The notes beneath the pieces were generated by a model. The model had not been told where the DNA came from, searched no databases, and was given only the letters and a program-made list of their open reading frames with translations. This document shows positions 1 to 10,796 of a stretch of 64,000 nucleotides of DNA, one piece after another. The position numbers and the translations under genes were made by a program. The stretch comes from Bryopsis sp. KO-2023 (Eukaryota > Chlorophyta > Ulvophyceae > Bryopsidales > Bryopsidaceae), in NCBI GenBank assembly GCA_030272585.1, contig BSYQ01000002.1, positions 5,580,001-5,644,000 of the forward strand. The letters run 5' to 3'. Position 1 is the stretch's first letter, and the number at the start of each line of letters is the position of its first letter.

Positions 1-719
1 GCTGGGATAAACAGGGTCGGCAATAACCCCCAAATAGAACGCGAAACAATAACAAAATCAATAGTCGATTTATCCCCCCTATTATTTTCAAAAGTAAAAC
101 CTCCAGATTGATCACCTCTAGCTCGCCCATTCAAAACTACCAACTGGAAGGACTCACACAATTGAAGCAATAGGCGTCCGTTCCGGTTAATACATGTGTC
201 CCGATTCTGCCTATTGGGAACAAAAACCGATGAGTCCAGAGAATCACCGTAAAACCTGTTTCCCTTGCCAATCCTCGAATTAAAGTCCCCTACTAAAATA
301 ACTGGAGCACTGCTTGACACAGCAGTCAAAACCTCCTGAAATCTGTCCCACAGAGAAATGTCCCAAAAAGGTGATGAGCTTGGAGGGACATAAGTGGCCA
401 AAACCGAAAAATGAAAAGAATAAAAAATACACTTCAAAACTATCAACCAGTGAGAAGAATAAGTGGAATCCATAGAAACTTTCAAACCTTTCGATCGCTT
501 AATGTACACTCCTACACCTCCACCTCGATCCGAAATAGAGCGCTCAATCCCAAAAAAACGTGTATTACCAAAACATGGTAGAGAAGCTAAATTTCCAATA
601 TCAGACAGCGCAACAAAATGATTATTAGAAATCAACTGCAACAAATATGGCTCCTTATAAGATACAAAACCACGACAGTTCCAACATACCAAATTTAACA
701 GAGGATGATGGCTTGAATC
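1..719 (-). CDS. LINE ORF2 endonuclease domain (partial)
   Basis: Starting right after the ORF1 UAG, the same frame stays open to the window edge (about 239 codons). It begins DSSHHPLL then NLVCWNCRG, the typical first strand and metal-binding Asn of exonuclease-endonuclease-phosphatase domains. Later landmarks are RGGGVGVYIKR, then VILVGDFNSRIGKG (catalytic D and N), and near the edge GGFTFENNRGDKSTIDFVIVS, which matches the conserved SxIDxIxxS-like end of LINE endonucleases. The domain nicks target DNA to start target-primed reverse transcription. No internal stop or frameshift is seen. There is no in-frame AUG near its start, so expression would need readthrough, re-initiation at a non-AUG codon, or loss of the UAG. 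Confidence 0.85.
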
Positions 720-1915
720 CTAGCGAGAAGAAAAAGAAGTGGGAAAAAGTGAGGTATGCCATGTATCCCCAGGAGACCAATCTTTCCATGTATCGCCTTC
801 ACCAGAAAATTGAAGACGATATCCAAAACGCCAACGAACCGTAAGACCAGCTTCTCGAGCACGCCGATAAACATCGAGGGATTGTTTCCTGCGATTTTGT
901 TGCGACGTAGTTAAATCTGCAAACCAATCAACCTTCCAAAAGTCCTCTGGAAGGCGACGATTCCCCGGTGGCTTGGTACTGTCTGACGCTTGGACATCAC
1001 GTTTAGCACGACGAAGACGCAACGCCGCGATCTTCATCTCCTCGCTTTGAAACTGAATCAAAACGGGGCGCTTGTATCCGTCAGCTCGAGCTCCCATCCG
1101 ATAAGCCTTCACTACTTTGGGGGCATCTGAAGATAAGGAGTCGAAAAACGCTTGTAAAGACGATCCCAAAGAGGCTTCGGACTCCGTTGGCGACTCGGGC
1201 AACCAACGGAGGACAACATTGGTTTTCTTGAGTTGCTGTTCCAGCCTGTCATTGATCCCCTCCAAATTAGAAACTTGCTCCTCCAGGACACGGAGACGAT
1301 GTGAGAACCGGGCTATCAAGTCCTCTGTTTTTGACAAATGGTGGCGGATAGTAGAATCCAGGGCATCCAACAAAGTCGCTGCCAATGAATCCACCCCTTC
1401 CCGATCCGGAAAAAACTGCCGGACGCTGTCCAAAAATTTATCCCTCAAACCGCCAACACCAGCACCACTATCGACCTCCATACGCTGCGGCAACGCACCT
1501 TCCCCATCAGGCGGGGAGGTATTGGGTCCAGAACGCAACGGGGCATATTGCAAGTTCGCCAACAGGGCATTATAATTCGTAACGCTTTCCTTCTTCTTCT
1601 TTTTCATCTGATCAGCGGTTGCACCAAGCGGAACCCTATCGTCCCCGCCGGAACGACCCCGAGGAGTTTTCATACAAACAACAGACGAAGGAGAAACGAA
1701 AGAATGACACTCCCTAACCCACAGAGGGACGGGTGAAGCCGGCGCAGAAAGAGAGGGACCCTCACACAAAGCGTGCGGAGCAACCAAACAGGAGAGAGGT
1801 TCCGAATCAGTGGTGCAATCAGACGGAATCGTTGCGGAAAAAAAAACAGGCAATCTAGATCTCACGCCCACAAAGATAACGCCCACTATGAAGTTCTTTG
1901 GAAAAGATACCATCA
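1..1915 (-). mobile_element. L1-type LINE, 3' part beyond window edge
   Basis: Non-LTR retrotransposon read on the minus strand. ORF1 (about 1916 to 720) is followed at once by the apurinic-type endonuclease domain of ORF2, which runs off the left edge, so reverse transcriptase and tail are not in the window. The element lies in the body of an F-box gene whose 5' end remains at 1925-2253. The exact 5' boundary is unclear, roughly 1850-1920, and its target duplication cannot be tested because the other side is missing. Assignment to the L1 group rests on the ORF1 architecture (coiled coil, RRM-like core, basic C-terminal domain). Confidence 0.85.
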
Positions 1916-1916
1916 T
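720..1916 (-). CDS. LINE ORF1p (L1 Transposase_22-like RNA-binding protein)
   Basis: 398 codons are open; the true start is probably one of the internal methionines (about residue 82 or 104), because the first 30 or so residues overlap the end of the interrupted F-box gene. A coiled coil is visible at about 195-232 (heptad leucines in RFSHRLRVLEEQVSNLEG). An RRM-like core follows at 233-305 (NVVLRWLPE ... VVKAYRMGA ... RPVLIQFQSEEMKIAALR), then a C-terminal domain at 335-375 (TSQQNRRKQSLDVYRRA). This order is that of L1 ORF1 proteins, which trimerise and package element RNA. The ORF ends at a UAG (722-720). The next codon begins ORF2 in the same frame, with no AUG before the endonuclease motif. 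Confidence 0.82.
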   Translation of the reverse strand: MMVSFPKNFIVGVIFVGVRSRLPVFFSATIPSDCTTDSEPLSCLVAPHALCEGPSLSAPASPVPLWVRECHSFVSPSSVVCMKTPRGRSGGDDRVPLGATADQMKKKKKESVTNYNALLANLQYAPLRSGPNTSPPDGEGALPQRMEVDSGAGVGGLRDKFLDSVRQFFPDREGVDSLAATLLDALDSTIRHHLSKTEDLIARFSHRLRVLEEQVSNLEGINDRLEQQLKKTNVVLRWLPESPTESEASLGSSLQAFFDSLSSDAPKVVKAYRMGARADGYKRPVLIQFQSEEMKIAALRLRRAKRDVQASDSTKPPGNRRLPEDFWKVDWFADLTTSQQNRRKQSLDVYRRAREAGLTVRWRFGYRLQFSGEGDTWKDWSPGDTWHTSLFPTSFSSR

Positions 1917-2253
1917 TTGTAAGATCCATTATCGCTATTAAGCGGGGAAATAGATTCGTTCCAATGAGTCGATGTCCCACCACACGTCTCATGCCAACTG
2001 CAATCATATCACCTTGTTTGGATGATTGACTGATTGGGAGGGGGTCTGAGATGTTAAAGTTTGAACGCTTCGGTTCGATTTCACCCGTTCTCCATGCTCT
2101 CTCTAACTTCAGGTCATGTTTCTCGCAGATCAAGTCTCTCCAGACTTTCGCCACTGAACAGCACCGTGCCAATCGCTTGATCGGAAGAAGGTCAAAAATA
2201 TGACACAGGACCCCATCCGGCAGATCCCAGTTGGCGCTCACCAAGTCACTCAT
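1855..2253 (-). pseudogene. F-box protein gene, 5' part, cut by the LINE
   Basis: The frame opens with MSDLVSANWDLPDGVLCHIF, a start and F-box nearly parallel to the intact gene at 12441 (MSDSISVEWDLPRDILVEIF). The F-box spans about residues 8-50 (LPIKRLARCCSVAKVWRDL), then a KLERAW segment shared with the other family member. It is followed by the start of a WD-like region (GDMIAVGMRRV), after which similarity stops and LINE sequence begins. The F-box would bind Skp1 in an SCF ubiquitin ligase, and the missing WD40 part would bind substrate. About 130 residues remain against 350 in the intact paralog, so this is a gene broken by insertion, unless the LINE is a recent polymorphic insertion. 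Confidence 0.75.
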
Positions 2254-4940
2254 CCCTGAATCGCAAAGCCAAACAAACTTGATACATGTAAACGGAAGAG
2301 AGACAGTACCCGTAAAAGAATGTCACTTTTTTCATTTCTAAAGAGTCTGTGGCGCCGACGCACCCCTGCCCAGAACCACAACAAAGGAATGCCAACTGAT
2401 CGGTATAGAACCGATGCGAAACTTTTTCAGCACAAGCGAGCGAGGAAAGAAAAAAATGTACCACTACTGGCATTCTCTCGAAAGGGCTTTCTTGCTTTCG
2501 GTTGCCCTCACCCTCCTGTGCAAAAGCCCCTCCTTCACACACGAGATAGCTCTCGAAAGGCACAACCTCTGCGGAGAATTCTTGATTTCCTGCGACTTTG
2601 CTTTTCGACCACAGTGGATCGGCGGCTGGCTCGTTTCGGAACGTTTGGACACATCCCTCGCCTGCTGCCTGAGAGCTTTGAGGGGGATTGGGAACGCGAT
2701 TGAGATTGAGATGCGAGACGGCCATCCGCCACGTTTGATTCGTCATCCTCACTTTTTGGGTCCTTTTCCAAATGCGGAATAAAGCACCGTCGGACGATCA
2801 CAGAGACCGCTCAATTTACTTGGTTTTAATACGAAGATTTTCACTTTTGTCGAAAGCTCAAAAGGGAAGGACAGAAACAGCAATGCCTTACTATCTAGAA
2901 ATTATCTCTTTCACCAGGATACCTCACATCAATTCTGAACAAAGCCTTTTAAAAAAACCCCACCATGCCGCCAAAAACCACAAAAACAATATTGTACCAA
3001 ACCCATAGATTCCTGGTAAAACAGATTTAATCCCCTCCCGCTCTCTCTCACACACGATCACATCCATAATTTTCCTATGCATTGAATGACCTGGGAAAAC
3101 CATCACCATGGTGAGTCCTAAAAAAGGACAACCGATACTGCCAGTCTGCTAGTACAGTGCACCCCAAAAGAAAAAATGCAAGTTTACTTGAACCCGGCCC
3201 CAAGTTTTTTTTTATTTCCTGCTGAGGTCCTTCCAAGGCCCCTGGCGGCGCTAATCATAATAAGAGTGTGGAAAAACAAAACAAAAAATTGGAAAATTAA
3301 CCAGAGGAGTGTCGATATTTTCAGCAAAGACGAAATATAAACATTAAATGGCTACTTCGGAATGTGTGAGTTTAGTTGAAAAAAAATCTGAGGTATGATT
3401 TAGAATCGATGGTTTGCTCTATGGAATAATTGCTTCCACAAATTTCTAGTTCAACTTTTCCCTTTTCCTGGATGAAGACAAGATACCCCCTTGCAAACTG
3501 ACTGTTGAATATCTTCTGTCAAATCGAAAAGATGAAAAAAAAAAAAACCCATTGGTGAGGCCTGGACTGTCTCACCATAATTTGCAGCCCAAATGAAACT
3601 GGAGCATAGAAAAGGATCCAAAAATGACGTTTTTGTATAGCCTTGCAAGAGATTAGTCACTGTTGGCCTGCCTCCAAAATGAATAAAAAAAGAAACTCGA
3701 TGCAGTTCCTGCTGTCGATTCCTTTCAATTTAAGGAAGGGACTTCGATTTTATCGACCCCAAGGTTAGGTTGGTCAATCGAATCGTTGGGGCTACTCTCC
3801 TGGATTCCAAGGAATGTGCACCTGAGCTTAACACAACAACTCTAGGTAATGATGTGGATTGTATTTCTTTTTTGAAAAGCACCTGTATCAAACACGACTG
3901 AGGGGCGATTTAAGTTCACGGTTGTATGGCTGCCCATTTAATGTTTCTTTTTCATTTCTGCAAAAAAAAAGATGACACCCTTCTGAGGATCCTGTTTGTT
4001 TTTTTTCTCACTCTTTTGATATTCAACATCACCACTATGGCCTTGGGTAGGCCTCAGCAGTAAATAAAAAGTTGGGGCAGATCAGCAGCAGCATATTTGA
4101 TTTCTAGAAAGAGGACTTGTTTTTTGCTGGCCCCATTATCATAAAACTGTTTAACTCGACATTAACTAGAGAAAATGGAAAATATGAAAAAGAAAAAAGA
4201 AAATTCTTAAGAATTACACCTGAATGATAAGAGATGCTCTGACGATGATTTTTATCGCCGGTGTTTTCCGCAAAACCTTTGCTTCTCTTCATGTTGCTCC
4301 TCTTTTTTTTCGCGTTTAATCCTGAAAGAATTATTACTTTTTTTTTGAAATTAGAGATGCACATCAGTGACTGTTCGTATAGACAGGCTCAAGGAACAAT
4401 GTTCTAAATATTGTTTTGAGAATTTATATTTGAGATAAAAAGGCAGGCTCAATTCCTCTGTGCTCCTATGATAAAAAGTAATCTTTTCCTTTTATTTTTT
4501 ATTATGGGTGTATGAGTGTTTTCTTTTGATATTACCTTTTCTTTCACCTGGAGAAAAAGAAAAGAGTAGGGTCTGTCGTTTTCTGTTCGACTCGACTCTT
4601 TTTTTTTCTTTTGGGAAGAAAGCGAGGTGTGACTGTAATGGGACAGGATTTGGCGCTGTCCTTCAAACATTTGTGTTTTTTTTTTCATCTCATGTCAGCT
4701 ACTATTTTCTCAATTATATCCAGTTCAAAACATAGATCGATATGCATATAACATTATTTTTCTTTGTTTTTTTTTATTTTCCAAGAAGTTTTACACCCTC
4801 TTCTTAATATCTTCTTTTGCTTTTTTTTCGCACTCTTATCATAAGAGTGTGATATGATATCAACAGCCACCTGCCTGGTGGTGGAGGAAATAGTTCATCT
4901 TGAATCCTCAAATTCGAATTGTAGCATGTGTGGGGTATTG
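2254..4940. other. Intergenic, no gene recognised
   Basis: Many short overlapping frames occur on both strands at 2320-2800 (upstream of the F-box gene) but none has a recognisable motif. From about 3150 the sequence becomes AT-rich with many A and T runs. A short perfect palindrome with 9-bp arms (CACTCTTAT C ATAAGAGTG) lies at about 4832-4850. I see no RNA gene or transposon ends here. Confidence 0.5.
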
Positions 4941-4942
4941 GA

Positions 4943-5055
4943 AACCAGCCAGCCAACCAACATTTCCATCAAAATGTGGTGAGGGCCAGCCAGCCAACAT
5001 TTCCATGTGGTAAAAATGAACCAGCCAACCAGCATTTACATATGTGGTGAAAATG
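4943..5055. repeat. Short imperfect tandem repeat
   Basis: About three imperfect units of roughly 40-50 bp share the words ccagccaacc, acatttccat and atgtggtgaaaa. The array abuts the composite repeat that starts near 5060 and may be part of its local expansion. Confidence 0.5.
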
Positions 5056-5059
5056 TCGG

Positions 5060-5760
5060 TGGAGGCCCTCGAAAGGAACGTCAAGGACGTCAGTCGGTCA
5101 GACTGTTGGGTGCAGCCAAAACCAGCTTTCCAACCAGCTTGGAAAAGTAGATGGGTGGTGATTGGGTGGTTCCTGCACCCACAGTCTGACTGATCTTGAG
5201 GAATGGGCCGATGGGCTGGCTGTGGGTTTTTCGCTTTTGTTGGGAAACCAAGTGGGTTGGTGCACCTTATAACAGAACCATAAACATCCAGGATTGAAGA
5301 AAACACGCACACACACACCGAAAACAACAACAGTTTTTTCCCCCAACATGCATGAAAATCCCCCCAAAAAAGGTAAAAGTAAAATCGATAACAAAAACAA
5401 AACCCCGCCGGCGGTGCTGAAACCGGCTACGACCTCTCTGGCGCATGACAATTCGAGAGTGAAGGTTCGAACCCGGGACCTGATGTCCAGGGATCCTCTA
5501 GCAGATCCCCTTGACCAGCGGGCGAACGATGACACCCAGCGATGTCTCACTCAAGTACCCCTTAAACGATGACTCACCCAACCGCCAGAAACTCGAGCGG
5601 TGCGTGCGTCGAGCCGCTCTCCGACGTCTTCGAAGACGTCCCCGTTCCAAACCAGCTGTCAATCCGAATCGCTGTCCTCGCGATGCTCACGCGTGGTGAC
5701 CAAAGCAACCAAAGAGTCAGGTGGGTGAGAGTGTGGGGAGCTGTTGTGTGGGAGCGGCGT
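5060..5760 (-). repeat. Composite dispersed repeat, copy A (SINE-like)
   Basis: This is one of four related copies (also about 21084-22700, 28020-28995 and 52700-52950). In order it holds a foldback unit (5091-5193), a CA/poly-A-like stretch, a pol III-like promoter on the minus strand (box A-like TGGTCAAGGGG near 5507-5520, box B-like GGGTTCGAACC near 5466-5480), and an 18-bp perfect palindrome GACGTCTTCGAAGACGTC at 5623-5640. The boxes suggest a tRNA-derived SINE head embedded in a longer repeat. No coding capacity is apparent. Orientation given is that of the pol III-like boxes. Confidence 0.65.
5091..5193. repeat. Foldback/MITE-like unit, copy 1
   Basis: Imperfect terminal inverted repeats, gtcagactgttgggtgcag on the left and ctgcacccacagtctgac on the right, enclose about 65 bp containing ttggaaaagtagatgggtgg. 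The same unit recurs at 28060-28174, 28881-28990 and, reversed and truncated, about 21084-21186. Confidence 0.6.
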
Positions 5761-5770
5761 TCACTCGAAA

Positions 5771-6283
5771 CGTACAGTCAGTTAATCGAACATTTCGTCG
5801 CACATGCGATCTACTCCTAGTTTGTACCACCAAGAAAAAGCACTGTTGGTGATGGGATTCCAGAATTTTGATTCAGGGAGAGTTTACTTGTTTGCAACAC
5901 CCTGGATGGAACTCCCTATCTAGAGCAATCACGATCCATTTATAGTCTAAATGTCGACCTCGCTGGAGACCTCTTTCAAACTCAAAACGGTCGAGACAGG
6001 GGCAATGGCCGGTGGCTTTGTTTGTGCTTGAGAAACGCATCAACGCCTTGCTTGTATGTTCTACAAAAACGCCTGTGAAAAAGAGATCTCATGTCTTGGA
6101 TGGAAAGTTGTGATCTTATTAGTCAAACCACACGTTTGCATCCCATTTCAGCATTAACCTCCACCGAATGTTGAAAGCTAGTTAATCTTGGTCGATCAAA
6201 TTGAAGTTCAGTTTGTCCAAATGGAATTCCTGAGGCAGGCACCTGTTGCTGTCCTTATGGTGGGAAGATTGATCAGGTCAATC
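5771..6283. other. Intergenic, nothing recognised
   Basis: Ordinary mixed sequence between the composite repeat and the CACTA element. No supported gene, RNA or repeat was seen. Confidence 0.4.
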
Positions 6284-6286
6284 CAG

Positions 6287-6317
6287 CACTATGGGAAAAC
6301 CCCGTCTGTGCGATGTT
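6287..6317 (+). repeat. CACTA left terminal inverted repeat
   Basis: The first 31 bp, starting CACTATGGGAAAACCCCGTC, mirror 11177-11207 with two mismatches. The CAG target duplication precedes it. TGCGATGT subterminal words follow at about 6308 and 6327 and, inverted, near 6382. Confidence 0.85.
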
Positions 6318-6687
6318 GAAATTTCTATGCGATGTCAGTGGCCATGAAAGGCGTCACCACCATTTTTACGAACACATCGCACAGACATCCCGTTAAAAGC
6401 TCCCGACACTTGGTTGGGGACACTTTCATGTACGACACTTTTTCTTCTTGATGTCCAGCACCACGCCATCTCAGTTTCTATTTTTCCTCCTTCGCTGTGA
6501 GCGCTCTAGTGCTTCGCTCGCGAGAGGGCTTTGGGGATCCCACGGAGTCGCGTCGACCATCTCCCTACATATTGCGCCCTTGGAAGCGTCGTGTTCAGAA
6601 ACGTTTGCGTTCGTCTTCCCTCTTCGAAAGCAACAACTGCTGCTGCATTCGTCAAGCATGCACAGTCAGTGTGCTGGGGGTTTTCGG

Positions 6688-9628
6688 AGCTTAATGTCCA
6701 GGGCTTTTCGACAGGGTTGCCGGAGAGGCTGCAGAAGGCGCTCCTGCACACTCTCCCTGGATTGGAAAAGTGCAAAATGCTGAGGGCCCATGCTGGTGGA
6801 GTACGATTACATGCCGGTGTATCAATGCAGCCACACGCTAGAAACCAAAAAAACTTTAGGACCATTCTTCAGCGGGCAGCTCAATGGAACAAGAGGTGTT
6901 TGGATACAAGAATAATGAACAATTTGTTTTTCTTTTTTGAAGGTTATTCATATGTATGCCTGACAAGGATTTCCAGACTGGCTGGATAAAATCCCACGTC
7001 GAAGCCAGCAAGCACGCAGTTGGAAAGCCGCTCCTGCTAGAAGAATTCGGGAGAAAACTGGACGGGTCCGAGCCAGATGAGCTGACCAGCATCATGTTTT
7101 TGAGGGACCCCGATTTCAACAGAACTTACGAAATGCTGGAAAGCAAGATCAAAGCCAGGCCCGGAGCCTTTGTGGGAACTCTGTTCTGGAGATGGTTTTT
7201 GCCATCCTATGAAAGTCAAGGAAGAGGTAACAGATGCATGTAAAAAAAAGCCCCAAAAATTGTGAAGAGGTGTATATTTGGCCACAGAGTCGAATTTGAA
7301 TTCGACGCATGTACATTGAAATATGGTGCAAGCTGGTGCTGCTTTTTCTGGTTCATTGAATTCTTGTCGAGTGGGGGATAGGTTGGCGATGTTTTTTTTG
7401 TGAGGTTTTTTATTTTTCTTTTATTTTTCCGACAGGTTTATATGGTGTCGACCCTCGAGACACGACTTTTGAGTTAGTGAAGGAGCATGCCAATTTCATA
7501 AGAAAGGTGCGGTGTCCCCCCCCAAGAAAAATCCAAAAATCCAAAAAATCCAAGTGTATACTTTTTTTTTCGTGAGTGCTTTCACAAACAAGGTAATAAT
7601 ATCCTTGCGTATGTGAATGCATGGTTTTTCATCTTCCCCCCCCCCCCACAAAAAAAAACCCCAAGAAATTTACTTGAACTAAAAGCAGAAAATACATCCA
7701 TCAATTGATGTACACAGGTAAACAACGCTCAAGCCCCTGGGGAAGACTGCACAACGGGCTGCTGGGTTCCACACACTCGAGGCCAGCACAGGATTTGCAT
7801 TCCAGCACCGCACGCCTGCAAAACTTACTGGGAAATGCCCGACAAGGATTTGATGAAAGACGTCATCATGCAGGTTTGGGACAAAGACGTGAAAGTGGCT
7901 TGTATGCTGGTTTGACCATGATTTGGACAAATGGACACCAAGCAATGACTAAAGTGTGGGTTGTGGTGTACAAAGGGTACGAAGAAGCGGCAGCTCAGAG
8001 CTTGATTGCGGGGATCAATGCTGCAAGGCAAGCCCAGGGTTTGTCGGAGTTTGAGTTGTACACGCGGACTCTTATCAACGATTTGGCCACAAAAGACCTT
8101 CGAGAGCCCTACAGGATGTTGACCAGCAGATCGGAATATGGTTTGATGCTACAGTCAGACAATGCAGACGAAAGGCTGACGTCTCTCGATCGAGAAATTG
8201 GCCAGGTGAGATGATGTTCAATGGGAAAAATCCAAACCAAACAGGTAAGTGTGGTGGCCGATGGAAAAGTTTTGAGTTTTTGTTCGAAAGGCAATCCGAC
8301 TGCTTAACCGATCGGAAAGAGATCTTTGAGGTGTATTGGGTTTTGCTGTGGGTTGTAATTATGATTATTATGATTATGATTATTATGAGGTGTATTGGGG
8401 ATTTAGCGGAAATGAGGGTTGATCTGAAAAGGGGGAGGGGTAGCGACAGTCCAAACCTTTGTTTCTGCATGAATTTGATGTTAAGAATGATTCCTTGTAG
8501 AAAAAAATTAGGGCCGAGAGAGAGAGGCTAGCCAGCATCTGGGTGGATCCTGGCAGCGAGATATTCCAGGAAATGGTGTTGTTGACTCAGCAAGAAATGA
8601 GAAGGCTTTTTCAGATCAGAAGTGGGTTAGTGTGACAGTCATTGTCGTTCAATTGGTGATGTGCATTTATCTATCTCTGTCAGTTTTATCGTTTTTTTAT
8701 TGATACATTTTTTTTAGATTTCTGAAGAAATCTAAAGAAAGTAGTATTCTTCATTCAATCAACGTGATTTTGGTTTCTGTTGCCAACAGGACAGAATGGC
8801 AAAGCCTCCACCAAAGGCTGCAGCCGCTCCTCGTGTTTGGTCACTTTGGAGGAATTGCTGAGGTGGCTTCATGTGCACCCTGGGATTGTCGATGAGTATG
8901 ACATGGGCCCTCCTGTGGTGAACTTCCGGTACTGCATCCTGATGCAGTGTGGTTGTGTTGCTTTTGTTGAGATTGCTGGGCTGTTTTCATTTTTGCCCTT
9001 GCAATGGAGAGCCAACCAACCAGGTTGTAAGGGTTGGATTTGGTGGGGTTCATCTTGTGTGCAGAGCGAAGCTTTGAATTACTTGGAGGAGTCTGTGGAG
9101 ATCAACACAAAATACGAAGGTTTCATCAAGCGCCAGAAGAAACATTTGGAAAAGTGCAGGGGAAGAGGGGGAAAAAGATTCCTGACAACATTGACGACTC
9201 GACCATTCAAACGCTGTCGATGGAGGCTGGAGAGAGACTGCAAAAGGTTGGGGTTAACATTGCAAAGGCAAGCCACCATCATATGTTCCTGTTGAGAAAT
9301 GTTTCTTGTTTGGGATCGGTTGCTACGGCTTCCAACTCAAAATTAAACAGAACACCACCTGTTCACCATTGAGCAAGCGCCGTCTGTTCCAAGAAATGAC
9401 AGGCTGTCGACCATTCACATGGAGCTGCTGATGGATGTGTGGAAGTTTCTGTCTTTGCAGATTCGACCGAGGAAAATCGGACAAGCTTATATGATCGGTG
9501 GCGTGAATCTGGCTTATATCAGCTCCCCTGTTGGTGAAATGCCTCGTGGTCGGCCCGAGTTTGTTGACGAATTATCTGGTTTTTGGGGAAAGACCAACCT
9601 CCAGAAACCGAAGCGGTTGATGACGTGA
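6688..9628 (+). pseudogene. Captured MnmG/GidA (MTO1-like) C-terminal half
   Basis: MnmG is an FAD enzyme that, with MnmE, makes the 5-carboxymethylaminomethyl-type modification at U34 of organellar tRNAs. Visible pieces in order: [18 protein letters not shown] and [19 protein letters not shown] with [11 protein letters not shown] (6688-6895); [18 protein letters not shown] and [17 protein letters not shown] (7976-8205); RAERERLASIWVDPGSE (from 8501); VEINTKYEGFIKRQKKH and GKKIPDNIDDSTIQTLS (about 9090-9249); and IRPRKIGQAYMIGGVNLAYI (from 9461). Intron borders are GT-AG (for example 6896-7975, 8206-8500). At least two indels break the frame (near 6783 and 9155). The N-terminal FAD-binding half is absent. 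It lies wholly in the CACTA element, so it is a captured fragment, and an intact donor gene should exist elsewhere. Confidence 0.85.
6943..7915 (+). pseudogene. Captured GH5 endo-beta-mannanase 3' fragment
   Basis: Three exons with GT-AG borders read through in phase (6943-7226, 7436-7506, 7718-7915, TGA stop). Exon 1 encodes [23 protein letters not shown], carrying the family's catalytic Glu in LLEEFG, then AFVGTLFWRW, both typical of the end of GH5 mannan endo-1,4-beta-mannosidases. Exon 2 gives LYGVDPRDTTFELVKEHANF. Exon 3 gives a cysteine-rich tail ([16 protein letters not shown]). The enzyme would hydrolyse mannan outside the cell. The 5' two thirds are missing, and one extra base between HMY and PDKDF (near 6960) breaks the frame. 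The fragment lies inside the MnmG intron 6896-7975, so capture was nested or stepwise. Confidence 0.78.
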
Positions 9629-10196
9629 CGGAATACATCACGGACTCCGAGGACTTAATAAGAGGCTACAAGAGTTTTGGCGATTTGTTGGGGAGACTCA
9701 CGAACGTGGTTCGCGGGATATCAGAGAGCAAGGGCAGAACTCCTGAATCTAAACCGGTGGACCCTCCCAAGGCCCCACAGACAGATCCTCTGAGGGATGG
9801 ACCAGCTCAGCGGCCTCACCCTGCTTATGTGGGGGGGCCAAGGTACCCATATTACCCTGGGGGTCAAGGGGGCATGATGCCAGACATGGGAATGGGAGTA
9901 GGGGGTTTGGGTGGGGGAAGGATGGGGGGTGGAATGCATGTGGGGCCCAATGACCCTATGTTTCGGGGCGGGGTGTGGCACCCTGGAATGCCAGGAAGGC
10001 CAGGGCCCTGTGTCCCAAGATTTGATCCGATTGCACCTTTGGGACTGCCGGGTCAAGGCCAGAAGACTTCCAGCGGGGAGAACCATTCAGAGGGGAGCCA
10101 CGACTTCTCGATCCTGACATGGAGCAGTTGGGCCCTGGTTTGGGTCCTGACTCTGACAGGATTTGGGTGAATTTCTGGGACGGGTCGGAGGACTGA
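9583..10196 (+). pseudogene. Captured proteasome inhibitor PI31 C-terminal part
   Basis: The frame gives YITDSEDLIRGYKSFGDLL, then a Pro/Gly/Met-rich region ending in the signature HVGPNDPMFRGG and PRFDPIAPLGLPG, the HbYX-region context of PI31/PSMF1 proteins, which bind and modulate the 20S proteasome. After GLPGQG the frame must shift by one base to continue PEDFQRGEPFRGEPRLLDPD to a TGA at 10194-10196, so one base appears missing in the run near 10060. Its N-terminal domain is absent. It directly follows the MnmG end, in the same orientation, inside the CACTA element. A transcript fused with MnmG is conceivable but not shown. Confidence 0.75.
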
Positions 10197-10796
10197 ACAT
10201 GAAATTAGATATTCAGATATTCCTTCTCGGTTTTGTTTTCGAGTTTGCTTTAAATGATGAGAATGTGCAGGAATAGCAGTCTTTTGGTGCACTTGGAAAT
10301 GCAGTACAGACTGGAAAAGAAAGAAACAGAGTGACTCTGTCAGCCACAGAAAAGTGTATGTTTTGCTTCGCCTGCCAATAGTTTCTTCCAGCAGTTTATC
10401 TTGATTTCTTGGGATTCTTTGCGTCAACAAATTTCTTGTCTCAGGTGACATGGGATACACAAGTCAAGTTGTATTTTCGGGTAGGAGCAAAGAGCTTTTG
10501 CAGAGATACCTTTTTGCTTATTGGTGGGATATTTAGCCCAGTGACGCTGATTTGGGAAAGATGGCACCAGTTGAAAGTGGTTTCTTTTTGGGAGAGAATG
10601 GCAAAAGAGCTTGTTTCTAAATCAAGGGAACAACAATATTCTGGGAAAAATAAAAGAGAGGATATCCTCGTTTGCTGGCAATCAAATGAGGTGAATCAGG
10701 AATTTAGGGTATTGTTTAGTGGGCTTCAAGTACCTTCGTTGTTGTGTAAAGAATTTTCCAACAATAAAACTGACATCGCCTCTCTTTTCATCGCAT

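Noticed and set aside
720-722. Reassignment of UAG to a sense codon in this organism
   Set aside because: gypsy gag also ends in UAG within a frameshift signal, where a true stop is expected, and the dUTPase and secreted-protein genes end in UAG at the right places.
647-1736. Several plus-strand frames opposite the LINE
   Set aside because: They are antisense shadows of ORF1 and the endonuclease and have no motifs.
2320-2800. Overlapping frames of about 120-170 codons upstream of the broken F-box gene
   Set aside because: They occur on both strands in several frames with no recognisable domain or splice support.
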